Origin: Paulinella micropora
Taxonomy: Eukaryota > Cercozoa > Imbricatea > Euglyphida > Paulinellidae
Direction of reading: 5' to 3'
Assembly: GCA_019918135.1 (NCBI GenBank)
Contig: WBZZ01005227.1
Span: 144,501-208,500, forward strand
Length of the DNA stretch: 64,000 nt
Made by a program: the position numbers and the translations under genes. Below the pieces are notes generated by a model. The model saw only the letters and a program-made list of their open reading frames with translations, had not been told where the DNA came from and ran no database searches. This document shows, piece after piece, positions 35,017 to 45,764 of the stretch (position 1 is its first letter; every line of letters starts with the position of its first letter).

Positions 35017-35139
35017 ATGGCGGACATTCTACAGAAAATCAACAAGGGAGGTGTATATGTTATGAACAACGATGTATCCCCAAGAGTAGTTGTAAGGTGG
35101 GGAGAGCAAAACAAAATTAAAGTTAAAAATTTTGTATAA
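35017..35139 (+). CDS. Small hypothetical protein in the fossil island (40 aa)
   Basis: A short frame from an ATG in an AAAATGGCGGAC context. It encodes ~40 residues with no recognisable domain and belongs to the AT-rich island by composition. It is too short for a function to be proposed and could be chance. Confidence 0.3.
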   Translation: MADILQKINKGGVYVMNNDVSPRVVVRWGEQNKIKVKNFV

Positions 35140-35149
35140 ATGGAAAAAG

Positions 35150-35525
35150 AAATAAGGAACAAGCCTTAGAGGAAGCAAACAAGTTTTATGAAGAAAACAT
35201 AAAACCTAAATACGAAATTTGGAAAAAATACAATGATGAACGAGTTAAGCAAAATAAACAACAATACAAAAATGAATGGAATAAGGAATGGATGAAGAAA
35301 AAATTTATATGTGAATGTGGTGAAGAGACAACAAATGCTTACAAAACAAGACATCTTTTATCAAGCAATCACGAATTAAGAATGAAAGGAATTAATCTTT
35401 CAAATGATGATTTAAGTATAGAAAAAATAAAATGTGAATGTGGTTCAACTATAATGATAAATGGGAAAGAAATTCACGAGACAATATTAAAACATAAGAA
35501 ATACATTCAAACTAAAAATAATTAA
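35150..35525 (+). CDS. Zinc-finger-like small protein of the fossil island
   Basis: A Lys/Glu-rich helical stretch is followed by two similar Cys/His units: CECGEETTNAYKTRHLLSSNH, and CECGSTIMINGKEIHETILKH about 30 residues later. Each looks like a C-x-C...H-x(5-6)-H small finger. A methionine at 35292 would give a 77-residue protein, but the frame is open upstream to ~35150. Small finger proteins of this look are common in large DNA viruses and their relatives. The target is unknown. Confidence 0.5.
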
Positions 35526-35559
35526 AAATATTATAAATCCATAATCTCTTTTTTCTTTT

Positions 35560-36521
35560 TTATTCTAGCACTGCTCCGTATGTTTTCCGGTTTTACATCC
35601 AATGATTTTAATAAATTAATATTTTTTTCTCTTTAGTAATTTGTTTTACTTTTTCCGATAACTGCTCCTTCGGTTCTTCTTCTTCATGGTGCTCTTCAAC
35701 ATTAGTCTTTAATAATTCTGACGGTCTTACAAAGTCTTCTTCTGACAAGATTACTTTGAAGCCTTTCCGGCCCTTAACCTTAAATATAGTTTTACTGAAT
35801 TGCTTGTCGCCTTTAGAAAAAATATTTCTTTCTAATTCCTTTCTTACTCTTGTTCCTTTAGGGAATTCATTAATTAAAGGGTTTCTGTAGATTTCCTGAG
35901 TGTTCTTTTCGGTTCCTTCAAAAACATTAATCGGAACTGCTTTAATTGTTGTATGATATGTTTTATTATAAGCATCAACAACCTCATGAATAATAGCAAC
36001 CCATTGAAAATTTTCATTAAATTCCCATATTAAGTTTAATTCATTTCGTATTGTTCTAATATAAACCTATCAATTATACCCATTGTTCAGTGATCGCCTA
36101 CTTGGACAGTCCTATGTTCAATATTATTTTGTCTGAAATATTCAGCCACTTGTCCTTTGAATTCACCACCATTATCTGAAGTAATTCTTTCAGGAACTTT
36201 TTTAGTAAATATTTTTTTTAACCCTTCTAAGACATAACCAGTTGTTTTATTTTTGACTGGCTCAATCCACCCACGACGGCTATATACATCTATAGCAACT
36301 AATCCAAAATTATAGTTAGCATTACCTTTCTTTGTTGCAACCTTTGACATATCCATTAAATCAATAAATACTTGACTTAGTGGTTTTGCTTCTGGTGAGG
36401 TTATCGTGTTCCATATCTTAGCGGGCTTTGATTGAAAATGTATTTCGGCCACTTCTTCAAGTTTTTCTTTCCGCTCTGTCTGCTCAGGAGTTTCTTGTTG
36501 CTGACTATGTTTGCTGTCCAT
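35560..36521 (-). pseudogene. rve-type integrase region of the Polinton-like fossil
   Basis: The best-preserved part (36521-36087, ~144 residues) shows the catalytic-core pattern of a DDE integrase: FIDLMDMSK, then VAIDVYSRRGWIEPVKNK, then TSDNGGEFKGQVAEYF and NNIEHRTVQVGDH. That last block is typical of Polinton and virophage integrases. Such enzymes join linear DNA ends to host DNA. The sequence down to about 35560 has the composition expected of the rest of this gene. Given as a fossil; it looks broken. Confidence 0.65.
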
Positions 36522-36530
36522 TGTATATTA

Positions 36531-37040
36531 TCAGAATTTTAAGAAACATTTTTCGATATCATTATTTTTTTCTTTCTTGCTTGTCTTCTCTGCTTGATTA
36601 TAAACATTAACAGATATGTTTGACTTTTTACCTTTACCTTTCTTTACTGGTTCTTCTTCACTTTCTTCACTTTCGCTTTCGCTCTCATCAGGCTCAGGCA
36701 CAGGCTTTTTACTTACTTTCTTCTTTGCTTCCGCTTTCTTTCTTCTTATTTTCATCTTAGCCATCTTTTCAGCAATGATATCAGTAAAATCACATTCTTC
36801 ATCGCTATCACTGCTTTCTTCTGGTGTATCATCTTGGTCTTTTCCATTAATGATATCATTAGCAACACCAATTTCCGCCATGCGGTTTATCTTTTCCTCC
36901 ATCTCTTCATCATCGCCTACATAAGCCTTTCTACACTTTGCTAATTTCTCTTTTGCTATTTCAACCTTTTGCTGTTTCTTACTCTTAATACTTTCCACAG
37001 CCTTACCCCAGTTCTTGCGACTTGCTTCGGGAGACTGCAT
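36531..37040 (-). CDS. Lys/Glu-rich hypothetical protein of the fossil island (169 aa)
   Basis: An open frame of 169 residues. The N-terminal half is helical and charged (EIAKEKLAKCRKAYVGDDEEME) and is followed by an acidic/serine stretch near residues 75-85. A basic KMKIRRKKAEAKKK segment precedes an ESESEESEEE run near 115-130 and a KKGKGKK tail. No catalytic motif is seen. The mix suggests a nucleic-acid- or protein-binding accessory protein, possibly virion-associated, but this is only inference. It lies just upstream of the integrase region on the same strand. Confidence 0.5.
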   Translation of the reverse strand: MQSPEASRKNWGKAVESIKSKKQQKVEIAKEKLAKCRKAYVGDDEEMEEKINRMAEIGVANDIINGKDQDDTPEESSDSDEECDFTDIIAEKMAKMKIRRKKAEAKKKVSKKPVPEPDESESESEESEEEPVKKGKGKKSNISVNVYNQAEKTSKKEKNNDIEKCFLKF

Positions 37041-37242
37041 TTATACTAAGATTATTATATTTTAGTATTTTTTAAATAAATAATTAAATATTAATTGATA
37101 TTTTGTTCTGACTGACGTCATCACAAAACATCGTTTCCGATTAATTTTTTCTTAATTTTTTTCCGATGTTTTAGAATACAGATTCAACAAGTTGAATCCA
37201 TAGCGAGAGTGCGTCAGCACGAAGCGCAATTCTAAAATATCA

Positions 37243-38776
37243 ATGTCCCAATATAAATCATTACTGGGTCTTAATGAGTTGGCTGTTGATAGTCTAAACA
37301 TACTTAACTTAGACCTTACCAACACAAACATAGTCGGTCTGAATACAGACAGAGTGCCAGAAGATGCGGACCCCATAAATCTTTATTACACTGACGGCCG
37401 ATTTGATACATGTCTCGCTTTAAAATCAACGACTGACCTTAAAGAAGGACTTAATTATTATTGGACTGATAACCGCTTTGACACACGTCTCGCTTTAAAA
37501 TCAACGACTGACCTTAAAGAAGGACTTAATTATTATTGGACTGATAACCGCTTTGACACACGTCGCTTTAAAATCAACGACAGACATCAAAGAAGGAAGC
37601 CGTTTATACTACACAGAGCAACGAGTAAGGGATAATGATGAAGTCAAAGCCTCAACTCAACACCGCTCTAATACTTCCAATCCGCACCAAACCAGTTTAT
37701 ATAATTTGATAGATACAAACATATTTGCACAAGCGAGCGGACAATACTTAACTTACAACGATGTAGAAGATAAATGGAAGAATACCGCCCTCGGTTCAAT
37801 TGACACACTCTCTGACGTAGTCATTACAGCACCAGTGGCGATGAATAGTTATCTAACATATAATTCAATAAACTGGGTAAATAAAACATTTCCGATAAAT
37901 GTTGATGAAACAGGCAACAATAGTATGGGAAGGAAGAATATAACAGGAGTTAATTTACTAAATGACAAAGGTGTCGATGAATGGATATTTGAACATAATG
38001 ATAATAATAATAAAGTTTCAGCGAGTGGAAGTATAGATAGCCACAGCGATGTGACAATAACAGGCTTTCCAGCGGATAACCAACTGATTATGTATAGCAC
38101 GGGACAATGGAGAAACACCACACCACCCTTTCTTAGATTAGACGGCACAGCCAGTATGACGGGAGGACTAAATATGGGTGGTTTTGCTATTTCAGGGGCT
38201 TCTACATATAATGGAATTAATCTCGCTAATCTCGCAGCTGATGGTTCGGTGGTCAAACTAACAGGAGACCAAACCATAGCGGGTATTAAAACATTTAGCA
38301 GTATAATAAATGCGAGTGCTGGTCTTGATATGAAAAGCCAAAGCATAACAAATGTAAATCAACTAAATGGTAGGTCTATCACAACTTGGCTATCAGAGCA
38401 CGATACGAACACGGCGAAAGTGTCGGCAAGTGGAAGTATTGATACACATAGCGATGTGATTATAACAACAGCATCAGATAATCAACTACTCATTTATAGC
38501 ACTGGACAATGGAGAAACGTGGCATCACCCTTTCTTAGATTAGACGGCACAGCTAGTATGACGGGAGGACTAAATATGGGAAACCAAAGCATAACAAATG
38601 TAAATCTTGTTGATGGTGTGGATGTTTCTGTTCTTGATACTTCGGCAGTTAAAACCTCAGGAAACCAAACCATAGCAGGAATCAAGACATTTAGCAGTGG
38701 TCTTGAAATAACAGGAAATTCAACGAATGCGACAACAAAAGGAACATTCGTGGTTTTTAACTCACAGCCAATATAG
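37243..38776 (+). pseudogene. Fibre-like structural protein region of the fossil
   Basis: The N-terminal part holds about three repeats with the pattern TTDLKEGLNYYWTDNRFDT. The rest holds two long repeats with SGSIDTHSDV, then TGQWRN, then FLRLDGTASMTGGLNMG, each followed by a TSGNQTIAGIKTFSS-type segment. These motifs are typical of trimeric virus and phage fibres and of fibre genes in algal DNA viruses. The predicted role is host attachment of a virion. The region looks broken about once. It is oriented away from the integrase. Confidence 0.65.
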
Positions 38777-38937
38777 GAACTATCGGATGCCTTGATATGG
38801 GCACGGGCGTAAATTATAACTTTGAAATAAATGCCAAAAAAATAAGTTTCATTATTGATGGGGCAATCGTCGGTTGGGTAAATGCTTCGGGGCTAGATTG
38901 TAATAGTAGCAAAATAGCCAACCTGGAACTCCGACAT

Positions 38938-40067
38938 TAGCGACAGTCCGCAGACGACCCACGCAGCCAAACTCGAACACACGTCGCGGTGGTCGAGGGG
39001 GAGGGCCGAATCAACGAGGACGTGGAGGCCAACCTAAACAGACCAACACAAGACGGATTCAACGATCGAGCGGACAAGCCAACGCGACAACCGAAGTGGA
39101 AGCCACGGACGACGTCGATGATCCAACAGGCGACCCACCCGAGACATGGCTGATGCATTCCGCCGACTCCGACGACGAACGACCCGGACCAGAGGAGGAC
39201 GAACCATCGCAAGAAGAAGTAGCCTACGTACAAAGGGGAAGTAGGTACAGAAATAGAGCAGGACCTATCCAACTGTCTCCTCTAACACCCACTTCTGATA
39301 CCTATAACCCTCCCACCCCCACTGAAGCATCGCCCGCACCGCACCCTGATTACGTGGAAGACCCGACGAGACGCCCAGACATCCCATGGAGCTCGCTGAC
39401 AATCACACAACGCATGGACGAGAACGACTACAGACGTGCCTACGTTCAATGGACGCGCATGCGGGACGCATTTCGAGCGATCCCACAAGGATTCCCTGTC
39501 CCACCTGCCCATTGGCCGCGACCTTGGTGCCCCCTTGGAACACCCCTCAACTATTTCCTTCCAAGAACGGATCCGTGGATGTTACCATCGCTGCTAGTTC
39601 AAGACGCGCCCGGCTCAACAGGTATTGAGCACATCGTACTGCGGACAAGATGCCCGAGACGAGCAATACGTGAACCAGGTAGTTCACCGCAACAACCGCC
39701 GGAAACAACTACACAATCCCCGCGCGTGCCAACACAGAGCTTTATGAGCTCACCTGCACCGGAAGACAGGACGACATCAGAGCAAGACCGTCAAGAAGAG
39801 CAACCTACCTCAACGCCCATCGGAGAACATCGACAGCGACAGTTGAGTTCAACCAGCGCAGAGGACACCTCGATGAGCGAAACACCGCCTACCCCGTCAA
39901 TGGCATACAATGAGGAATCGCCCATTTCAAGTTTCACGGTACCTATCCCACCGAACCTGCAGACCGAGTGCTTTACCCCGTTGGCCCCGACGACGACCTC
40001 AGCGAATGCATCTACGGACAACAAGGACGCAATAAGTCGCATACAAGCCATCGAAGCATTACCCTAA
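38938..40067 (+). pseudogene. Copia 1 gag-like region
   Basis: An open region beginning at the left edge of the element. The start is rich in Arg and Gly (RRGGRGGG, RGRGG), an RNA-binding type composition. It continues as a Pro/Thr/Asp/Glu-rich sequence with DDVDDPTGDPPETW and a Trp/Pro-rich middle (PVPPAHWPRPWCPLG). Assignment to gag rests on position before the pol part rather than on a clear gag domain. The true N terminus is not visible. Confidence 0.5.
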
Positions 40068-40076
40068 GGCCAACCA

Positions 40077-42182
40077 GTGCAATACAGACGTGTACCTGGA
40101 GTTTCACAGCCAACAGAACGACGATACACCTTCGCTTGGACAGATGCACATCATTGCTTTCGTCACCCTACCACCGATGAGCTGGCCTACTGGAGCATCG
40201 TGAAGGACTTCCGACTACTCCCGGAGAACTGGGCACTAACCAAACCAGACTGCGTCGACTGCAAGACTATACGCGAAACCAGACGCGGCAGCATTAGATG
40301 GGATTGCACCTACTGCGGCAACCAAGAAGGGAAACTGAAGCGTTGCAGCGGATGTCAACTCGTCTACTACTGCAACACCGATCATCAGAGGACCGATTGG
40401 CCGGCACACAAAGAGTTCTGCAACATGGCCAAGCGGCATCCACTCATCAACCGACTTCGAGAAAGGGGAACGAGATACGATCTACTCGGCATACCAACGG
40501 ACCAGCCCGAGCTAGGCGACCTCGCATTTCAACATCTGTTACGTTACCGTGAAGGTGGACCACACGCACCACTGTTCATAGACACACCCACAATTGTAGA
40601 TATGGCGATGAGCCTAGATGAATTTACGACGAGGGGGAGACGTGTGGACCCCAGGACGACCACAATGGCACAATCACACGCCCACCTTAACTTCACGGAA
40701 AACGAAGAAGACTACGAGGTGACCTCTTCGACACCGAATGCGAACTTAGCTGCGCTAGCCGCTACCACGCCGGACATACCCAACTTCGACGAAGCGTATA
40801 CAATCAACGAGACGGACCCACCATGGACTATGCTCCCACCACCTCCAAGCGGAACAGATGAGGCCGGACAAGAACAGCACGAACCCTACGGTGTAGGTGC
40901 AGCAGGCGAAAGATGGCGAGAACAACTGGAGAAGCAACTGAAACGCATACTCAACATACCCGACACGCCGTCCGATGTGAAGCGTTCACCGCCTCCAGCA
41001 CCATACACACCTGAAATAGAACCACTGTTCAACGACAACGTGAGACCACCGCTCAACTATTACCCACCTGCCGGACGTGTGGAAGCTGAAGAACTACGCG
41101 AACGCCTACGACATCATTACTACTCACACACATTCGAATTCGTGTTAATGGCAGACGTATTTGACGAATTAGAAGCAATAAGGGACCCGAAAGAAGATAC
41201 CACAGACGTAGCAACCATCCCTGACGAAGATGCAACTGACGACATCGACGACCCGGAGCTCGACGACCCTGAACATGATAACTATCTCTACCCACCCGCC
41301 CTGGACTTCGCCAACGTACGCGAGTGGCAATACTACGTCAACAGGCATCCTGAGCTGGAATATTTGGAGTTCAAGAACATGGACGAATACAACAGATGGA
41401 TGCAGGAGACAATGGACTTAGAACGGGCAGAGCTCAAGCGCCCTATGGTCAACTATGTGCTAATGGCCGACGGCAATCCCCCTGACGTGGTCGACAGCGC
41501 ATGCAACCGATGGCTATTCCATGAGAAGGCGCCTATCGACCCCAAGTCTATCCGCGAAGAGAAACCGGCTTTCCTCAATAACATATCTGGTAAGCCGCTT
41601 CCGGTGAGGACGCGGGCTACTGCCACTCCGACGTGGCTCAATGGTTATGGTCAATCGGTTAAACAGTCATTTCCCAACTCACTCATATCACCGTCATTAC
41701 CATTCAACCTTGTTCCCACCCCACGCCTTGACCATGACATGCACAAAACAATCATCCATCAAAATGGTCAAGTATTCATCTATGACAAGCCCATAACACT
41801 TGACAAGAAGAACATACTAGCAAGGGGGAGGCTCAATTCACACTTGCTATACGAGTTAGATAAGCCAGGAATGACACCACTTGACCCTCATCAAAGATAT
41901 ATACCATACAGGTACAAGCAGAGAGAACAACTGTCACTGGCTGCAACCATCGACAACCTACCAGACCTTGCATTATGGTCAGTCAATCCTCTCCCATCAC
42001 ATGCACCGTACGATCCAATAATCCTACACAGAGCTCTGATGCATGCAAACCCACTCATAATGAACGAGTCTGCAAAGAGCGTAGGCAGACGCATCGCTGG
42101 CAAAGATTGGATGCGTCTGGTACGTGCATGTCATGGATGCAATAGGGGCAAACCTAACAAACCCCCCTATGTACAGAGGTAA
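40077..42182 (+). pseudogene. Copia 1 region with MYND-type finger and pre-integrase segment
   Basis: Near the start a MYND-type zinc finger is visible at about 40296-40430 (CTYCGN, KRCSGCQLVYYC, DWPAHKEFC). An acidic stretch and a long low-complexity middle follow. The end has the Copia pre-integrase pattern (ILHRALMHANP, then CHGCNRGKPNKP) leading to the integrase. MYND fingers bind Pro-rich peptides in chromatin proteins; their presence in a Copia element is unusual. Given as part of a fossil. Confidence 0.65.
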
Positions 42183-43420
42183 CTATCTAGACCTAGAATA
42201 TAAGCAAGGTGAAGCACTCAACATAGATTTCAGCGGCCCATTCCCCGTAATGTCAAGATACGGTAACTACTACAGAGGGGGAGTGACATGTTCTCACTCT
42301 AAGTTTGCTTGTGACCTCTACACACCTACCCGCGAAGCTAAGCTTTACATGCCACATTTAACACGCATATTTGCTTTCTTTGAACGACAGTCAGGCAACA
42401 AACTAAAGCAGATAAGAGCAGATGGCGAGTTTGTCTCTAAAGTACTAAAAGACTATACAGACAAACACGGCATCATCCTCAAAACCACCACACGTAACGA
42501 GCCTAACATGAACCCCTTTGCTGAAAGAATGAATAGGACAGACGACACACGCGCACTAGCAGCACAGTTAGATGCAGGCCTGCCTAACACAATTTGGGAG
42601 GACACACATAAAGCGACACTAGCCATACGAATGGTCACGCCCCTTTGCAGAGGTAAGGACAAAGGCAAATCCCCTTGGGAATTGCTTATGGGCCGAAAAC
42701 CTGTGCAATCGTTCGTGCAACCTTTCGGATGCCTCGCCTGGGTGAAAATGGAAACGACGAAAGCACAGCCTGTCGCCGTGCCAGGTACTCTCATTGGCTA
42801 CAACATATTTCGTCGAGTCTATAAAATCCTCATTCACGACACCAAACAGACAGCCACAGTAGAAAAACGTAATGTTCGTTTCGATACAATGACTCGTGGC
42901 TACACATGCAAAATACCTGCACGACCTTGGCAACCACTACTAGTGTCGCACATCATAACATCCTCCACCTCGCCTCCTACCACTAGCATACCATCTACCC
43001 AGTCAGTCCAGTGGAAAAACGAGGACCAACTGCCACAATTTCAGGAATCCAACACACCCAGTGGCTGGTGGCCAACAAACCAACTGCCACATTCCTCACA
43101 AAACACACTCGACACACTGGACGATGACACGACAACCCCACACACCACCAAGGCCACTTCAAGTCTTTACGTGCAACCAAGCCCATATTTTGGCTCACTC
43201 CATCCCCCACCAAATGCATTTGCTCCCACTCCAGCAACAACGGTTGCACAAGAGAAAAAGACGAACACAGCACCTCGGCAAACGACACAACACAACAGAG
43301 CAACATCAAACCCAGCCCAACACTCCTCATCTGCACCACAATTCCCTCTACCAGATAGATGGAGTAGTAACAAGGGCATACCACAAACATGGGATGGTGC
43401 TGCAATAACTTCAACATAGT
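42183..43420 (+). pseudogene. Copia 1 integrase region
   Basis: Integrase core with the pattern LNIDFSGPFPVMSRYGNYY, then RADGEFVSKVLKDY, then NPFAERMNRT. It is followed by the Copia-type GKSPWELLMGRKP and VQPFGCLAWVKM blocks and a Thr/Pro/His-rich tail. Integrase inserts the element's cDNA into chromosomes. It belongs to the same fossil as the adjacent gag-like and reverse transcriptase regions. Confidence 0.75.
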
Positions 43421-43785
43421 TGCTGGGCCCAGGCTTAGGAAACAAACACCAGCAAACCACCCCACTCATACCGCACACATTATTGTTGCTCATGAGTTTG
43501 AGGAGGAGGAAGAGGAGGCCTTAGGACAGGACAGCTATTGTTTGTTCACAAGAGTGTTACATATCCCACAGAAAACCATAAAGTCACACCCTCAGGTACA
43601 TGCTGCTCAACTAGCCGAGTTACAAGGTTTGTTCGAATGCAAAGCACTGCAATGGGTACCTCGAGCCCGCAGCAATAACAGCGAATGTACCTCCTGTCCA
43701 TACAACATTTGTTGATGCCATAAAGACAGATGAGTCTACAGGTCAGGAGAAATACTAATCGCGACTAGTAGCTTTAGGAAATAGG

Positions 43786-45132
43786 ATGAAAGAATACATT
43801 CATTACAATCCATATGAATGCTCTTCCCCCACCGCCCAACCAATGTTTCTTTTGCTACTAGTATCTTATGCTGCATTCAATGACCTCATGATCTCTCACC
43901 TCGACTTTTCACAAGCCTATTCCCATGCAGATATGAAGGACATTGCCTTCGCCTTTCCGCCTAAGGGGTACGAAAACAAAAGCGACCCTTCAATGATTCT
44001 ATTGTTGAAGAAAGCACTGTACGGAACCCCCCAGGCAGGGCGAAGGTGGTTTGACCATGTGTCTACTAATGTGAGAAGTATAGGATATAAACAGTCAACA
44101 TTAGACCCATGCATTTTCTTCCTACCTTCAGTCACAGGCAGACAGAAACTACCCCCCTATCTACTCCTTCGCACTGATGACTTGCTCGTGGTTCATAATA
44201 CCAAAGACGAGCACAATGCCCTGTTCACCAAACTGAAACATTCATTTAGAGTGAAGGACCTAGGACAAGTCAAAACATTTTGTGGCTTGCAGTTTGTTAG
44301 GACTTCAGAGGGCATAGTCATACATCAGCATGAATACATTAAGGGCATGCTTAGGGATTTCAACTTCCAAGAAGCCAAGCCAGTCGCTACCCCTACAGCG
44401 ACGACTGACCCTCCCCCAGCCAGCAAAGAAGCTATGCTTCGGCGTTTCTCGCTCCCTCGCTTGCTTGGCGCCCTTCTCTGGCCTGCGACTCAGACTCAAC
44501 CGGCCATCACCTACGCGGTCAACCACGCGGCGGTACTCGCATCAAAGAAGCCTGACGTGGCGTACTCAGCAATAGCTCGCATCCTCAGATTTCTGCGAAC
44601 ACCTAGAGGGATTTTCTTCCCATTTCGGACCCGCAGCTTCGAGCGTATATCGTATTCCGATGCCAACTTGGGCGCATGTGAGTACACGCGACGATCAAGA
44701 ACCGGCCAACTGCACATGACGACTGGGCCCATCGCATGGAGTTCGAAGCGCCAACCCACAGTCGCACTATCGACTCAGGATGCTGAAACGATCGCCAACT
44801 CAACGACATGCCGAACAGCAATCGCGATATTGCATATGTGCAAGGACGTTGGAATTCCGTTGCCGACGCCATCAACTATCAATAACGACAACCGGGGGGC
44901 GGTCCTGAACGCAACGAACGGCATGGCCACTGATCGCACACGCCACTTAGCACTCAAACACCATTACGTGGTAGAACGAGTACGGGCTGGCGAAGTGATC
45001 GTACGACACGTTTCGACGAAGGACAATCTGGCGGACATGCTGACGAAGTCACTACCGACGCCACGTTTCTTGGAACTAGTCGCACAGTTTACGGTGTTGC
45101 TCAAGGACGCTTTACCGCAGTTTGAGGTTTAA
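43786..45132 (+). pseudogene. Copia 1 reverse transcriptase and RNase H region
   Basis: Copia-type RT (HLDFSQAYSHADM, LLKKALYGTPQAGRRW, KVKDLG-like VKDLGQVKTFCGLQF). It is followed by the usual connection and the RNase H region (ISYSDANLGACE, RSRTGQLHM, AWSSKRQPTVALSTQDAE, HVSTKDNLADMLTKSLP). This is the largest preserved block of the fossil. The enzyme copies element RNA to cDNA inside virus-like particles. Confidence 0.78.
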
Positions 45133-45764
45133 TGCCTCTAGCTTTTACAGACACTTAGGATGAATTTATTCAACAGACTTGCTACACCGCTGCAAGGACC
45201 TGCATCCTTTGATGCTTACGAATGATTTTTTTCATTTTTAGTGTTAATGCAACATTAACATGTATCATACTTCATCATCATGAACCGCTAGTTTACATAT
45301 AGTTTCATATGGCCAATCATGTTAGTAACTTAAAGATAATATACATATACATATATGTTATGCCGAGGGGGAGAGTAAGCAATAATATTTACTAAATATA
45401 TTGTTACCTTTTATGGTCAATTTCACGACATAACATTTTGACCGGATCATATTCATTACCATTTTCATATTTCGTATCATAATTATTATTCGTTACGTTG
45501 ATATTACCGTTATTCACAATTAGTTGCCAGTTAGTATAGATTGGCCCATACTGAATCATCACTTGAATTTCTGACCACAAGATCAGTATATAAATTTGTG
45601 GTATTTATTTCACTATAAATTTTTGGTAAATTAGATTGAGTTTCAGTCATTGGTTTCTAACCATTGATTAAATTCATTATTGTTCCTTCAACCTTTGATC
45701 AAAGTGCCTCAGCGCAAACGATTATTCAAGTATCCGGAGACTAATGTCTACTAGTGTACTTACT
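45133..45764 (+). repeat. Copia 1 3' non-coding region and probable partial LTR
   Basis: AT-rich sequence with a polypurine tract near 45365-45375 and a TATATAAATT box near 45590. It ends where LINE-alpha copy C begins. By position the part after the polypurine tract should be the 3' LTR. A second copy for comparison is not in the window, so the limits are uncertain. Confidence 0.5.

Larger units (their letters stand above)
34966..38935. mobile_element. Polinton-like/virophage-like element fossil
   Basis: A ~4 kb AT-rich island whose base composition and codon use differ sharply from both flanks. Parts seen: small ORFs including a zinc-finger-like protein (left), a retroviral-type (rve) integrase region and a Lys/Glu-rich protein on the minus strand, and a repeat-rich fibre-like protein on the plus strand. 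An rve integrase next to virion-fibre-like genes fits Polinton-like viruses, virophages or a piece of a larger algal DNA virus. No capsid, packaging ATPase or polymerase is present, so this is a partial fossil. It looks broken (about two breaks) and its right side gives way directly to a Copia element. Low decay of the remaining frames suggests a fairly recent arrival. Confidence 0.65.
38938..45764 (+). mobile_element. Copia-type LTR retrotransposon fossil 1
   Basis: A Ty1/Copia-family element in the usual order: gag-like region, pre-integrase zinc-binding segment, integrase, reverse transcriptase, RNase H. A polypurine tract (GAGGGGGAGAG, about 45365-45375) is followed by an AT-rich probable partial 3' LTR up to 45764. 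No 5' LTR is visible; the element meets the Polinton-like fossil abruptly at about 38938. Its right side is cut by LINE-alpha copy C. The coding sequence looks broken in about three places. It cannot be dated from LTR pairs because only one LTR remains. Confidence 0.8.

Noticed and set aside
37243-38776. Bacterial phage tail fibre from contamination
   Set aside because: The fibre motifs alone would allow it, but the adjacent rve integrase of Polinton/virophage type and continuity with Copia DNA favour a eukaryotic virus-like fossil. Contamination cannot be fully excluded.
39282-43493. Antisense frames across the Copia 1 region
   Set aside because: Overlap the clear Copia coding strand and have no domain.
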